64,000 nt of DNA from Haliotis asinina (lineage: Eukaryota > Mollusca > Gastropoda > Lepetellida > Haliotidae). The stretch lies in assembly GCF_037392515.1 (NCBI RefSeq), contig NC_090285.1, positions 6,823,501 to 6,887,500 of the forward strand, in the 5' to 3' direction. The first letter of the stretch is position 1. Each line of letters begins with the position of its first letter. Both the position numbers and the translations under genes were made by a program. Of this stretch, positions 25,701 through 35,757 are shown piece after piece. A model generated the notes under the pieces. It ran no database searches and was not told the DNA's origin. It was given only the letters and a program-made list of their open reading frames with translations.

Positions 25701-28700
25701 TTTGTCAGATATTTATCTTACAGAACAAAATGTGGCACTACAAAATGAGCCAATACCTAGTCAGATTTCTTGTGTGTTGTCTATCCCAGCTTATAAAACC
25801 TGTTTAACAATCTGCTTGCTGTGTGTTATGCTTCCTTATCGAGGAACTGGTAGGTGACGGTTTAATAAAACTGAGCTGATACGGTCTGGTGAAGTTAAAT
25901 TAGCGAAACCTCCCATAGAACACATTGTGGATGAAAAATAGAGATACTAAGATGGGCCAGTTGTACTTCATTTCACAGCTGTGTGCCTTGACTTCAGTTT
26001 ACAACTTAAAAACAGATCAACTGATTTTTTCCAAATCCTGTAGTTAACCCGTCATACTGTCGGTAGGATATTTTGAAACACTAGTTCAGAAAATTATGTT
26101 CTCAGTGACAGTTGAATGTAAAAGTGTATATGTATGAAATAGAAACATTTAAAAAGACAATGATGAGAATGTTGAAAGGTTAAATCAACTTATGAATTTG
26201 AATTAAGAAACTGTAAGACACAATGTCTTGCTTTTTTGACAATAATTCCTATTGATACAATAAAAGACTCATTATCCCTTACACAGCTTGCTTGAAATCT
26301 GCAACCAAAATTGTGAGATGAACAGCTTCCAAACAGATAAAACTTGCCATATATGTAATGTCATTGATATCTCTGTACATTGAAAACTGTTACATGTTTC
26401 CTGGCCTGAATCACATGTTGCGTTACAAGATATTGGTAAAGAGCGTTTCATAGGGACTTAACTCTACGGGATTCGCTTGAAATAGAGTTTGGTCGGTAGG
26501 GAGCGTGAGAGTCAGTTTAATGCAGTGTTGCATTAACTTGTTTGAACTTCATAATTTCATATTGTAATCTTAATGAGTAATGAGATAAATGCAATATTGA
26601 TATTTAGAGAAGTGTGGCGTGATAGTGTACCTGTAATAACAAAGATCTGGGACATTGAACATAAAAAAACATAACAATAACATGTAGGAAACGGGAAACA
26701 AAAGAACAATATAGTCACATCTTTGTGAGTTTCAGACTCAAATCAGTTCGAGTGATCTATGATTTAAGAATATTTTTGAAGTGGATATCACTTTATGAGA
26801 TTTTTTTCTTATTGATTACTTTAGTTTTCATGCAATGCCCAATAGAATATGAAAAAAAAACCATAATAGATTCACAAAAATAATCTTCATTCATTCCATT
26901 CCTGTTCATATTTACACATGTGAAAGACTGTCATGTGAGAACACTTGAATAACTTATTGCCAGTATGTATTGGTAATCACCATAAATATATTGGCTGAAT
27001 CTTATTACCAACAATCTTATGTTGGTTGGGGTAGAGTGGGGTTCATTATCCCACATGGACGAAATGTGTAGAGGCCATTCCTGGTGTTTCCCTGTGATTT
27101 TGCTGGAATAATGCTAAAAGTGGCATAAAACTAAAACTCACTCAAGTTGAGATAATTCCTCATAGCAAACTGAGAGGGAAACCAGCTTCACATTCTGCAT
27201 AACTACTCGTATTCCTGCTTTTCTGGCTGAACGTTTTGACAGAAGACTGATTTTTAACTAACATTTTCATTTATGAATTTATTTTTTTTCTCTGCTTTAA
27301 CACCAAAAATGAAAGTTCAAACATACAGCTTTATGGATTACAACTTCTTGATTAATACGTTGAGCAACGTTTCAATGTAGATTCTTACATCGTTTTCAAG
27401 CTAAATGTGAATACAACCAAATAGTGAGAAGCTTATATACATTGTATGTTGTGACAAACAGAGGATTAACATTAAGAATATTTGCTCTAGCAGCAACGAC
27501 CTACAACAGGAACTCAGCCACCATGTCTTTACCAACTTCAACCAGTATCCATCTAACCTAGTCAAGAGTACCATCTCCACCACGCTCCAGGACAATCCCA
27601 AACTGAAGAAGCAAGAAACCCATTAGAATTACTCTTCCTTACATTGGCAAGACCTCCCATCAAATTAGCAGACTCCTTAAACACCAAGCAGGCATCGACA
27701 CCATCTTCTCTGGATCACCAACCCTCAGGACCATCGTCCAAGCCAATGGCCGTAACCTACCCTCCAGCATGCAGCCCCCAAAAGGAGTGATTTACTAGAT
27801 CAACTGTGAATGTGGCGATTCATATATAGGTGAAACCTCTTGCCCTGTGGACACCCGCATAAAAGAACACAAATCCTCTATAGCCAAGGCAGACAGCAAA
27901 TCGGCTCCCTCAGACCATCAACAAAAATTCCCCAGTCATCGCATCAAGTTTGATGAATTCGAAGTCCTGTCAACCAAAAACCAGGACTTCACAAAAAGGA
28001 AACTGTTGGAAGCCTTCGAAATCCGCTGCCACAAACCTTTGACCAAGGATACTACATACCATCGGCCTATGAAGAACTGATCAAACCATAGGCTATCTAA
28101 GCATTATGTCTGTTTGTTGTTACTATTCATCCCACTCATTGGCTTCATCACTAGTGCTCATTGTTGTTTTAGTTCCCTACTGGCCTCCTCCAAATATGTA
28201 CCGCTTGTTTACTCTATCACATGCTGTTGTTAATGTTAATCCGCTGTTTGTCACAACATTCCATTTATATAAGCTTCTCACTATTTGGTTGTATTCACAT
28301 TTAGCTTGAAAACAATGTAAGAATCTATATCGAAACATTGCTCAATGTAATAAACAAGAAGTTGTAATCCATAAAGCCATATGTTTCATTTTCATTTTAG
28401 AATGCCCATTAAAGAAGTGCTTTAACACCAGTTGGAAAATGAGCTTGTCCACCATTACAATTGATGAATTGCACAGTGACCTCTGACCTTCATGAAATGT
28501 CACCAGATTGTGAACAGTGATTGGTCGAGATAACTGATTTGTTTTCATTTTTCACTACGGGAACTAAGTTACCTGATGCACACAATAGGAAATGACCTGT
28601 TTCATTCGGAAAATATATACCGATAAATGCTGCCATGAGTAATCTGGCAAGTTCTGTGATTACAGTATAGAGTTGCATCCAAGGCAGATTCTAAGACCTG

Positions 28701-31700
28701 TGAAGATCTGGGGTAGAATAGGACTTCAGCCCATGCTTGTGACAAAAGTTGACTATGCTTGTCGTAAGAGGCAGATGATCAAGCTTGCTGACTTGACCCA
28801 TGTCATTGTATTCCAATTGTGTATACCAATGCTCATGCTGTTGGCCACTGGATCATCCTCCCACCACAAGGAGACTTGCCATAGTGTGATTTGAATATTC
28901 AGGGATTGATTTAGTGATTTGTTACTTGCACTGTTGCAGCCCATTATTACAAATCATAACCTAGTTCTTACTTTAACTTCCACCTGGTGCAATCAATTTT
29001 TGAATGGGAAAACTTTTGAATAGAACATCTAAATATTTGCATCTACGCATTGCTATGAAGCAGTGCAACTGGAATTTCACTGGTGCAACTAGGTTTTTAT
29101 CTTAGGTTGCACTTGATGCAAGTAGGTTAACAGCTCTTAAATTGAGCTCTTATATTTTTCCAACACATTCAAAGCAATGTTAAATTCCAACTCACTCAAA
29201 AAGCAGTTGTAGGCTGAGCATATCAAAACAATTGTAGAACCTGATTAAGGTTGCTAACAAAAGTTTAATGGACAGTCAGGTAACTGTAGATAATGGAATG
29301 ATGCATTGTTCTGTTGTTACACAATGCATTGTTCAGAATGTGTTGTGCTGTTGTTTTGGAATAATTTCTTGTTCTGCTTTTGAATTGTGCACTGTTCTAT
29401 TATTTTAGGGAGGTGCTTTCTATTGTTTTGGAATGATGCATTGTTCTGTTTGTGTGTAGAATAGTGCATTGCTTGGTTATTGCAGAGTAATGTATTTCTT
29501 TGTCTCTGGAGAATGATGCATGTTTTGTTTTTAGGAAGGAAGTGTTGTTCTGTTGAAGAATGATGCATTGTTCTGTTGTAGAATGCAAGTATGAGAGGCA
29601 GGGAAAGTGGTCTGAATGTGAGAACGGCAAACAGACTGTGACAAAGGTCAGACAGGAAGGGTCGGACGAATTATGTCCTCCGAAAAAGGTCAAGACCCGA
29701 ATCTGTGGTAGGTATTTAAAGCAGTGTTTTGTGATTCTTACTACATAACAGCTTAATAATCATTTGTTTAGACCTGTGAAGATCCAGAATACGTCTTCAG
29801 CAACCCATGCTTGCCACCAAGTGCAAATAACAGGATTGACTAGTCAGGCTAGCTGACCTGGTTGACACATGTCATTGATTCCCAGATACATGATCACTGG
29901 ATTGTCTGGTCCAGACTTGATAGTCTACAGACCGCAGTCATATAGTTGTAATATTGCTGAGTACTGCATAAAAATAAACTCACTCACTCAATCAAGTTTG
30001 ATTTGCTTTAATGACGATCACAACAGTTTGTAGTAACCATTGAATCATGCAAGAATTCGCTAGACTTGAAGGACTGTGTTATAGCACGTGAAACTTGTGA
30101 GAATCTTAATATAACCAGAGGTTTGTAAAAACAACTGTATTACTCATGAAGGTTCTGCAAGGAGGAACAAACCCAGTTAATTATATTCTGTTTGCAATTA
30201 AAACGTACCGATAAATTTCACTGAAAGGAAAAAAGTAAATCGAGTAAAGTGGAATCAAGATTGCGAATCCTCATAATTTTACCTTGCCAATTGTATTACA
30301 AGGAGGTATGCACATTTAATGAAACACTGAGATCAAGAAGGGTTGGTCTAAGTCAACGCTCATCATGTACGGCACATGCATTCATTCCACTGTTCCAACT
30401 ACTGAACTTATCCCCTTCTAATTTAAACCAGTAATAGCAATTTGAATCCATGATAGTTAATTATTCAACTTGAATAGAATTCCAATCTTTAAATGTTCAT
30501 TTTGCAAGGTAAGATTATGAGGATTTGCAGTCTTAATTTCACTTTATTTCATTTGCTTTTTTGTATAAAGTTAAATTCATCTGTATGTGTTCACTGCAGA
30601 CAGACTATAATATATGCTAAGGGACTATAATTCTTGTGATAACATTTCCAAATTTCTGAACATATTATATACACTCCTGGGTACCAATCCTCAATGTGTT
30701 CGTAACATTACGAGATCAGAATTATTTTGTTTATTGTAAGCTTACATTGATGCAGTGCTCTGATTGCTTTGTGGATTGGTCCTGATAGAACACTCAAATT
30801 GTTCTGTCTTATGTTTAATTTACTCTCATTTTCAACAGCACTGACTTAAGTCCTCCAAGTGTATGCGACAGCAACTTATGGCGCTGTGATATGCTGTAGA
30901 GAACATGTAAATGCTGTAAAGAGAATATTCCTTGGACTTGGCCCATCAGTGCAGAGATGGAGAAATAACTTGTGGCACATGTAAAATCACTTGTGATAAT
31001 TTTTTCCCTATACCTGCCGATTTTTTGTTTATATTTTATGTCATTAACATTGGAAAGTCAAGTGTACACTGGTACAGATGATATACAAATTTGCTTACCT
31101 GACAGAAAAACACTGTGGACAGGGACATTGGCCAATGGGTAATTTCCACCCCATGCTGTTGTTCTTACTAGCCAATGATATATTCACTCTGCTAGTTCTG
31201 CTGAGTGTAAAATTTGTAGCCATGTACACAATAGGTGTTCAGGGTGATGCCTAGTTCTTAAAGCATTTACTCATCATGGCAAAGACCCAGGTTTCGCTTG
31301 CCTTGATATTGCTGGAATATTGCTAAAAGCAGTGTAAGACCATATTATGGGTATTCCTCCACTGTTGAGGTGAAATGGTTCTACAATATTCAAATACTGT
31401 TCATGATGGCTTTGAACCCATGTACCTCACTCACTTACAAAGTTAGGGTCAGAATGGATAGCTTGAATCGGCAAATGTTGCACATTACAGTTGCAGGAGA
31501 GAAATGCAAGTATGAGAAAAACGACTGGAGTGAATGCAGTGAAGAAACCAATCTGCAAACCCGTACCATGACCCTGAAGACTGGCAGTTCGCGATGCTCA
31601 CCTGTAAAGACTATAACGCGCAAATGCAAAAAAGGTCAGACAGCATTGCATGCCATCTTGTACCTGTGCTGTTCGCTGCTTTGCGCTACAAAGCCAAATT

Positions 31701-33627
31701 TTTTCTTGGTTTATTGAAAGTGTCTGTTACGGTCATTCTTTTGGTCAGATCATATGAAACACTTGTGATTAATCTGCATTTTGATTGGTTGAAACTGGAA
31801 ACCAAGAGAAGGTTACTCAGGCTTAGCTTGTCATCAGCGTATGAGAGGAACAAACATGTAACCAACCCAAATAAGAAGTGTGCTAAAATAGTGCTTAGAT
31901 CGAGGCTTCTTTTTTTGGTTGGTTGACATTTATGTTCTGCGAACTAAGAGATTCCGACTTTGCACAATAATACCATTCAGTTCCAGGATGTCATTATGAT
32001 TATAAGACTCATTATGGCAAATGTAATGAAACAACATACACTCGGAGCCGTGTCCTTAATCTCAAAAAAGCTGTAAAAGATGCCACGTGTGAAGAGGAAT
32101 TGAAGGACACTGTTCCATGCAAAGGTGAGACTCATGTGCGCTATTTTTTTTGTTAATGTGACAAAAGCACAGCAAATTGTTAGACAGTTCATTAAGCCAT
32201 TTCAGAGATTAAAATGTTAGTGTTGGGAATTGGTTAAAATCTCATGATAGATGATTGGTTCATTCCAACCAATCAATCAGTGAAGATAATTGGTTAGTGT
32301 CATGTATCAAATTTTCCTGGTTGTTTGTGCATGCATGAAAAAACGTGTCTTTCATCGGGTGTTTTCTTGCAAAGTTTTGCAAGTATGTTTGGAACATAAA
32401 TTTTGTGAATTCTTTCAGGTAACTTCAGTGATGATTTAAAACAAGCTTGTAGCACTTATGAAATGTAACAGATAAAACCAGCCTTGAGAAAATGTTGTTA
32501 ATTCAAACAAGTGTTCTAAGTTTGTTTGAGTTCGATTATGAGAAAACATGACTGATTGCTCAGTTGTCTAGTTATTGCAACCATTCTTCAATTATTTTAA
32601 TCAATTAGACCACCACTGTAACATATGCTCTGAAACTGCCAGGTCTACAAAGTGTAAACTTCTGTTTGATATGAAGATTTTTTGAAAGATTCCTTACACA
32701 ATGATTTTTTATGTTAAACATGGCTGCTGTGGCAGCCATATTGTAATTTAATTGGCCACTGCTTATCCATGCTTCCATGTTTCATTTTGAAATTTCATGT
32801 ACAGTTGGATTACCTAATGCAAAATAACATGTGGCATGTTTTGGCTTTGATCTGTTTAACCCATCTACATCCTTTGATGTTCGTACGCTTCACATGGTCA
32901 ATATTCAGGTTGTTGGTCCTGACTAAAACATGTAATTTAATCAGTTTGTCTAAACACTGAGCTCAAAGTCTGATAATATTTTCAGCAAGGCAGTTGTGGC
33001 ATCCTTATATTTACATTGGCATTCATATTTTCGTTAAGATATACGGTATGTCCAATATGGGCACATGACATGCTGCTCAAAAAATGTTAAGTTGCTCAAC
33101 AAGCTGAATGTCCAGGTATAATGCTCCACCTTGGCACAATGTGTTTAGCTCAGTTCTGGTTTCCCGGCCAACTGCAATATTGCTGGAATAATTCTAAAAG
33201 GCAGTGTAAAACCATCTTCACTCTCTCATATATCATCTTTTAGGGAAGAACTGAATTGCTACATTGCAATCGTTTTAAGTTTTAATTTCCTGTCACTTAT
33301 GTGTCTGAAGTCCTTTATGCTGTTTTTAGAGATCCATGTTAAAAGATTGAATTGTCATAACATAACAGTTGTGTTATTGTTGTTATTTTAGGAAAATGCA
33401 AATACTCTAAAGCTCAGTATGGAAAATGTGATGCTGAAAAGAAAACAAAAACCAAGGTGAGGCACTTGATCTCAGGAAACAAGGATATGTGTGACCCTGA
33501 AAGAACCCAGACAAAGAAATGCATACCTGGGAAACATGGGCATGGTCACAATAAACATGGCAGACATGGAAAACATGGCAGACATGGAAAACATGGCGGA
33601 GAGGAAACTGGAGGAGAAAACATGTGA
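19694..33627 (+). CDS. unit A: secreted four-domain pleiotrophin/midkine-like protein (5 coding exons)
   Basis: Join 19694-19760, 29582-29707, 31497-31634, 31987-32124, 33392-33627: 705 nt, 234 residues plus stop, every junction in phase 1. The product has a signal peptide (residues 1 to about 20), four PTN/MK domains and a basic Lys/His/Gly tail. Each domain has four cysteines in the spacing of the midkine C-terminal half-domain, which in vertebrates forms two disulfides and binds heparin/chondroitin sulfate; a secreted glycosaminoglycan-binding growth factor role follows from the family. The midkine N-terminal domain type (WAWGPC-like) is absent. Exons were assigned from reading frame, AG/GT sites and homology by eye; there is no transcript support. 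The last exon may alternatively be one of two 3' ends of a larger gene including unit B. Confidence 0.8.
19797..22080 (-). mobile_element. hAT-family DNA transposon, decayed, about 2.3 kb
   Basis: The ends are CAGTGTTCCCG (19797-19807) and its complement CGGGAACACTG (22070-22080), the CA-x-TG-type tips common in hAT elements. Subterminal CCGGT/ACCGG motifs occur at both ends. Flanks do not show a clean 8-bp duplication, suggesting age. It is inserted 36 bp after the signal-peptide exon, antisense to unit A. Confidence 0.8.
20086..21768 (-). pseudogene. broken hAT transposase (ZNF862-like group)
   Basis: Read backwards from 21768, pieces in different frames form one protein. They are a Lys-rich start, a TTF-type zinc-finger segment (WLNGFQW-like, with CxxC and HRDSVSHRDA) near 21580-21450, the NIPASKF region near 21310, the KIVGLGSDGASIMTGVRNGVG signature near 20890-20955, and the RRQFPQDSMSVLFALDQ region near 20470. 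At least four frame breaks or stops separate them. The C-terminal dimerisation block is not recognisable. Confidence 0.8.
22215..22270 (+). mobile_element. SINE2 fragment
   Basis: Only the GGCAACTAATGGGATCAGG-GGTCAG segment and a degraded TGGTTGATG are left. Confidence 0.5.
22442..22710 (+). mobile_element. full-length SINE2
   Basis: The most complete SINE2 here. It has a 5' part with GTGAAGGTCCCGGGGTAGAA and CTTCAGCAACCCATGCTTGC, then a doubled 'GCTTGTCGTAAGAGGCGACT' type block, the core, GCTGGAATATTGCTAAGTGC and an ACTCACTCACTCA tail. It is a good reference for the family. Confidence 0.9.
22786..22872 (+). mobile_element. SINE1 fragment
   Basis: GGGATAGCCTCATGGTTA (A-box side) is fused to TGTGAAGTCCATTTCTGG and ACTGGAATATTGCTA; the B-box region is deleted. 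Confidence 0.6.
23640..23905 (+). repeat. unnamed interspersed repeat, copy 2
   Basis: The 3' part matches copies 1 and 3: ACAAGCATTTAATGGCACAG, GACAAAACCAA, TGTTCGATCATGAGGAAAC, TTGCTTGGTCATTTGGTCAC and a CATTGGACCAC end. Confidence 0.6.
24124..24145. repeat. (ATC)n microsatellite
   Basis: Seven CAT/ATC triplets, followed by a C-rich CACCACCACC tract to about 24184. It creates the poly-Met start of a spurious minus frame. Confidence 0.9.
24190..27028. other. intronic, no supported gene
   Basis: AT-rich non-coding sequence with an (ACACC)n tract at 25441-25471 and a degraded SINE1 tail (GTTTCTGGT ... GGCGTAAAGCAATATTCACT) near 25010-25095. Short frames at 24466-25088 (minus) and 25654-25857 (+) have no recognisable domain. 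Confidence 0.5.
27029..27145 (+). mobile_element. SINE1 copy, head diverged
   Basis: GTGGGGTTCATTATCCCACA (B box) is followed by GCCATTCCTGGTGTTTCCC, TGCTGGAATAATGCTAAAAG and an ACTCACTCA tail. Confidence 0.65.
27304..28402 (+). mobile_element. 5'-truncated Penelope-like element between inverted repeats
   Basis: A GIY-YIG endonuclease remnant lies between two arms of about 170 bp in opposite orientation, 27304-27475 and 28230-28402. Matching stretches include GGATTACAACTTCTTG, TTCAAGCTAAATGTGAATAC, AACCAAATAGTGAGAAGC and GGATTAACATTAA, with their complements. Penelope-like elements often carry such duplicated end segments (pseudo-LTRs), in direct or inverted order. The reverse transcriptase part is missing. 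Confidence 0.75.
27520..28080 (+). pseudogene. GIY-YIG endonuclease domain of a Penelope-like element
   Basis: After a linker (FTNFNQYPSNLVKST) a frameshift leads into LPYIGKTSHQISRLLK, an NGRNLPSS stretch, then GVIY-stop-INCECGDSYIGETS, which is the GIY-YIG motif with Cys pairs, followed by VDTRIKEHK and a conserved C-terminal end with KRKLLEAFEIRCHKP. The in-frame TAG inside the motif near 27796 and the upstream frameshift make it non-functional. The last 77 codons (27847-28080) are open to a natural stop. Confidence 0.8.
28693..28862 (+). mobile_element. SINE2 copy with internal deletion
   Basis: Starts GACCTGTGAAGATCTGGGG and keeps GCTTGTCGTAAGAGGC. It lacks the ACTAACGGGATCGGG core and ends near TTGGCCACTGGATCATCC. 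Confidence 0.7.
29285..29581. repeat. minisatellite ending at a 3' splice site
   Basis: About seven diverged units of 35-45 bp built on 'GAATGATGCATTGTTCTGTT' precede the second unit A coding exon. The final unit, TTGTTCTGTTGTAG, is itself the pyrimidine tract and AG acceptor used by that exon at 29582. Earlier units hold near-acceptors (TTATTTTAG, GTGTGTAG, TTGTTTTTAG). Confidence 0.8.
29582..29707 (+). CDS. unit A exon: PTN/MK domain 1
   Basis: The acceptor is CTGTTGTAG|AA and the donor TGTG|GTAGGT, phase 1 at both ends. It encodes CKYERQGKWSEC, then ELCPPKK and TRIC: the four family cysteines plus the conserved K-Y and W. Basic residues cluster between the third and fourth cysteine. Confidence 0.85.
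29769..29996 (+). mobile_element. SINE2 copy
   Basis: Nearly full length with a small gap in the core. It has CTTCAGCAACCCATGCTTGC, CTGACCTGGTTGACACATG, GTTGTAATATTGCTGAGTA and an ACTCACTCACTCA tail. It lies 60 bp after the exon. Confidence 0.8.
30236..30410 (+). repeat. duplicated intron segment, copy 1
   Basis: Shares long similarity with 40958-41180 in unit B. Matching pieces include GCGAATCCTCATAATTTTACC (GTGAATCC... in copy 2), GAAACACTGAGA-CAAG, TTGGTCTAAGT and ACTCATAATGTAC/GCTCATCATGTAC. Each copy precedes a PTN/MK exon. Confidence 0.65.
31248..31343 (+). mobile_element. SINE1 fragment
   Basis: Decayed head, then TGATATTGCTGGAATATTGC and AAAAGCAGTGTAAGACC. Confidence 0.55.
31497..31634 (+). 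CDS. unit A exon: PTN/MK domain 2
   Basis: Encodes GEKCKYEKNDWSECSEE, then RTMTLKTGSSRC and TRKCKK; donor AAAG|GTCAGA, phase 1. Two in-phase acceptors six bases apart (ACAG at 31487-31490 and GCAG at 31493-31496) allow an optional Val-Ala at the start. I took the second, which matches the start of its neighbours. Confidence 0.85.
31987..32124 (+). CDS. unit A exon: PTN/MK domain 3 (diverged)
   Basis: Encodes CHYDYKTHYGKC, then TRSRVLNLKKAVKDATC and TVPCK; donor AAAG|GTGAGA, phase 1. The conserved Trp is Tyr here. As in the previous exon, two acceptors lie six bases apart (TCAG then CCAG). Confidence 0.8.
32215..32640 (+). repeat. unnamed interspersed repeat, copy 3
   Basis: The most complete match to copy 1: TTGGTTAAAATCTCATGAT, GATGATTGGTTC, AAATTTTCCTGG, AAGCTTGTAGCACTTATGAA, TCGATTATGAGAAAACATG and an ATTAGACCACCA end, 90 bp after the domain 3 exon. 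Confidence 0.65.
33136..33218 (+). mobile_element. SINE1 fragment (3' half)
   Basis: TTCTGGTTTCCCGGCC followed by ATATTGCTGGAATAATTC and GGCAGTGTAAAACC. Confidence 0.55.
33392..33627 (+). CDS. unit A last exon: PTN/MK domain 4 and His/Lys/Gly tail
   Basis: The acceptor TTATTTTAG opens GKCKYSKAQYGKCDAEKKTK, then NKDMCDPERTQTKKC. The conserved Trp is Tyr. A tail of about 30 residues follows, in which K-H-G-R-H-G units repeat (18-base DNA repeats of AAACATGGCAGACATGGA), with eight histidines, ending EETGGENM and TGA. Basic tails are known in midkine/pleiotrophin; a histidine-rich one could bind metal or make heparin binding pH-dependent (inference). Confidence 0.85.
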
Positions 33628-34294
33628 AAAGGATGACTATACCTCTCTACGCTTCACTTTCATGATCTTTCAATACTCTCCTCGAAAATGGCCTTTCAGA
33701 AGTTGATGAACAAGGGAGAGAAGTCTATGGATATATAACTTCTTTACATAGTGAACACAGTGTTGTCACATCCTTGTTAACAGTGTTAGTATTTATACTG
33801 AATGTTGGGATTCAATGTAATGAAGTTGTTGTAGAGCCCTAGAATTGTCTCCCTTGTTAATCATACTATCTTATTGGAAAAAGGTGTGCTGATTTGAATT
33901 TAGGTGTTTTGACAAGAAATCAAGAAATATTATTTCAACAATTTTTTGTTTTTGGTGAAATTTACACGTAAGAACACCATTTAGATTGTTAACACTTCAC
34001 CCATTAAGTGAAACTGTTAATGAATGAAATATATCGTAAAACCTTTCTTATTTTGTTCAGTACAGTAGAATCAAACTAAATATATCTTAAGCAGTATTTT
34101 ACATGTTGACTTAATGAAATTATTTATTTTTGGGTTCTTTTGATATTAAAGCAGTATGAGAAAGGTGGCAACACAGACATGAAAACAGTATCTTAGGTGA
34201 TTATTCTAAGTAGGCCATGTCTTAAGGTCAGGTTACGAAACAGTCTTTTTTTCTTTTCTTTTCTTTTCTTTTCTGTTCTGTTCTATTCTGCTGC

Positions 34295-34300
34295 AATAAA
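34295..34300 (+). terminator. candidate poly(A) signal of unit A
   Basis: AATAAA about 670 bp after the stop codon, after a CTTTT-repeat pyrimidine tract at 34245-34280. It supports a transcript end between units A and B. Confidence 0.5.
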
Positions 34301-34481
34301 AATATGCCTGAACATTTGATGTTTGTCATAACTGGTGGTGTTCTAGTATCAGACATGTGCATGTCTTAACACACCTTAACACAAACATACTTGCACACAC
34401 CTGGATGGAATTAAACTTACTTACAAACACAGGGAAACAATTAAGCATACTTACATGCACCTGAACACCTCAAACACATGC

Positions 34482-34822
34482 AGGGGTGGTAAGGTAGTCG
34501 TGGAGTTAAATCATTCGCTTGTCACACCAAATGCTTGGGTTTGATTTCCCAAATGAGTACAATGTGTGAAGCTCATTTCTGGCGTCTTCCTGCAGAGGTC
34601 TGGGCTAGAATGTCGGCTTTCAGTAACAATGCTTGTTGTAAGAGGCGGTTAACTGAATTGGGTGGTCAGACTTGCTGACTTGGTTGACACGTCATCGGTT
34701 CCTAATTGCACAGATCAATGCTAATGCTATTGATCACTAAAACTAAACTCACTATGGTGTCTCTTGCTGTCATATTGCTGGAAGATTGCTAAAAGTGACA
34801 TAAAACTGAACACATTCACTCG
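34482..34822 (+). mobile_element. SINE1 interrupted by SINE2
   Basis: The SINE1 head (GGTTTGATTTCCC) and body up to CTGGCGTCTTCCTGC end at about 34593. SINE1 resumes at about 34754 with TGGTGTCTCTTGCTGTCATA and GATTGCTAAAAGTG. The sequence flanking the break is repeated on both sides, as expected of a target-site duplication. Confidence 0.8.
34594..34753 (+). mobile_element. SINE2 nested in SINE1
   Basis: From AGAGGTCTGGGCTAGAATG through TTGTTGTAAGAGGCGGTTAA and GACTTGGTTGACACGTCA to AAACTAAACTCACT. The nesting shows that SINE2 was active after this SINE1 copy was in place. Confidence 0.8.
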
Positions 34823-35592
34823 AGCACATCTAAACATACCTTAAGCACACCTGGACATATCTGAATATATCTTTACTCAGTTGAACTTACTTTCACACAC
34901 CTGAAATCATTTAAGCATACATTGATAGAATTAAGCATACCTAAGCACATATGAACAGAATTAAGCATACCTGCACACACCTGAATGGAATTAGACTTAT
35001 TTAGAAACACCTGAAAAGAATTTTTCAATCAGAGATATCTGCCCAACAAAATCAGTCAGTCTGTTTAGTCTTTGTCTGACATTATAGACAATTGGTGTGT
35101 TTAGGCACAAGTGTGTCTGTCTCAACCAATCAGGTGGCATCATTGTTTCACTGACCATCCTGACGGTGACAGGCAAAACATCAGACTTGAACATCATTTG
35201 GACAATTTCATTTTACCATTTAGTCAATAATCAGGTAGGTATATTTTGTGTCTTTTGTAGAGTGTAACACTATTCCTACAATTTCCAGTTTATGAGGAGG
35301 TAAATATATGATCAAATGCCACTTTTGTTTAGTTTCAGTCGTCATGATTAAAAGCATTTACAAAAAAAAAAAATTTGAAAATATGAAAAAGGAGGCAGAA
35401 AAAGATATCCAGATGGGTTCTGGTAGTGCTATCATGGGCACCCTTGGTCCAACATCTGCATCCATCAAAACACGATTTTGCATACCTACTATCAGATGAA
35501 CACATCCAACACATATGCTGACCCTCATCTTTTACACTGTTAAACATACCTGAACACTCATATTCATACCTACATGGTAGTTTACAACTGAA
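34823..35592. other. non-coding, diffuse ACACACCTGAA repeats
   Basis: Loose repeats of 'TTAAGCATACCT' and 'CACACCTGAA' run from about 34350 to 35000 and again near 35540. No gene is supported; a 63-codon frame at 35308 starts in a poly-A tract. Confidence 0.5.
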
Positions 35593-35757
35593 AGGGGTGG
35601 TAGGGTATCCAAGTGGTTAAAGCGGCTGCTCATCACGCTGAAGATCTGGGTTCCATTCCATACACGTGTGAACCCCCATTTCTATTTCTGGTGTCCCTGG
35701 GATGATATTACTTGAATGTTGCTAAAAGCAGCATTAAACTTCACTCCCTCGTAACTT
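35593..35757 (+). mobile_element. SINE1 copy
   Basis: GTATCCAAGTGGTTAAAGCG head, GGGTTCCATTCCATACACG, TTTCTGGTGTCCCTGGG and TTGCTAAAAGCAGCATTAAA. Confidence 0.75.
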
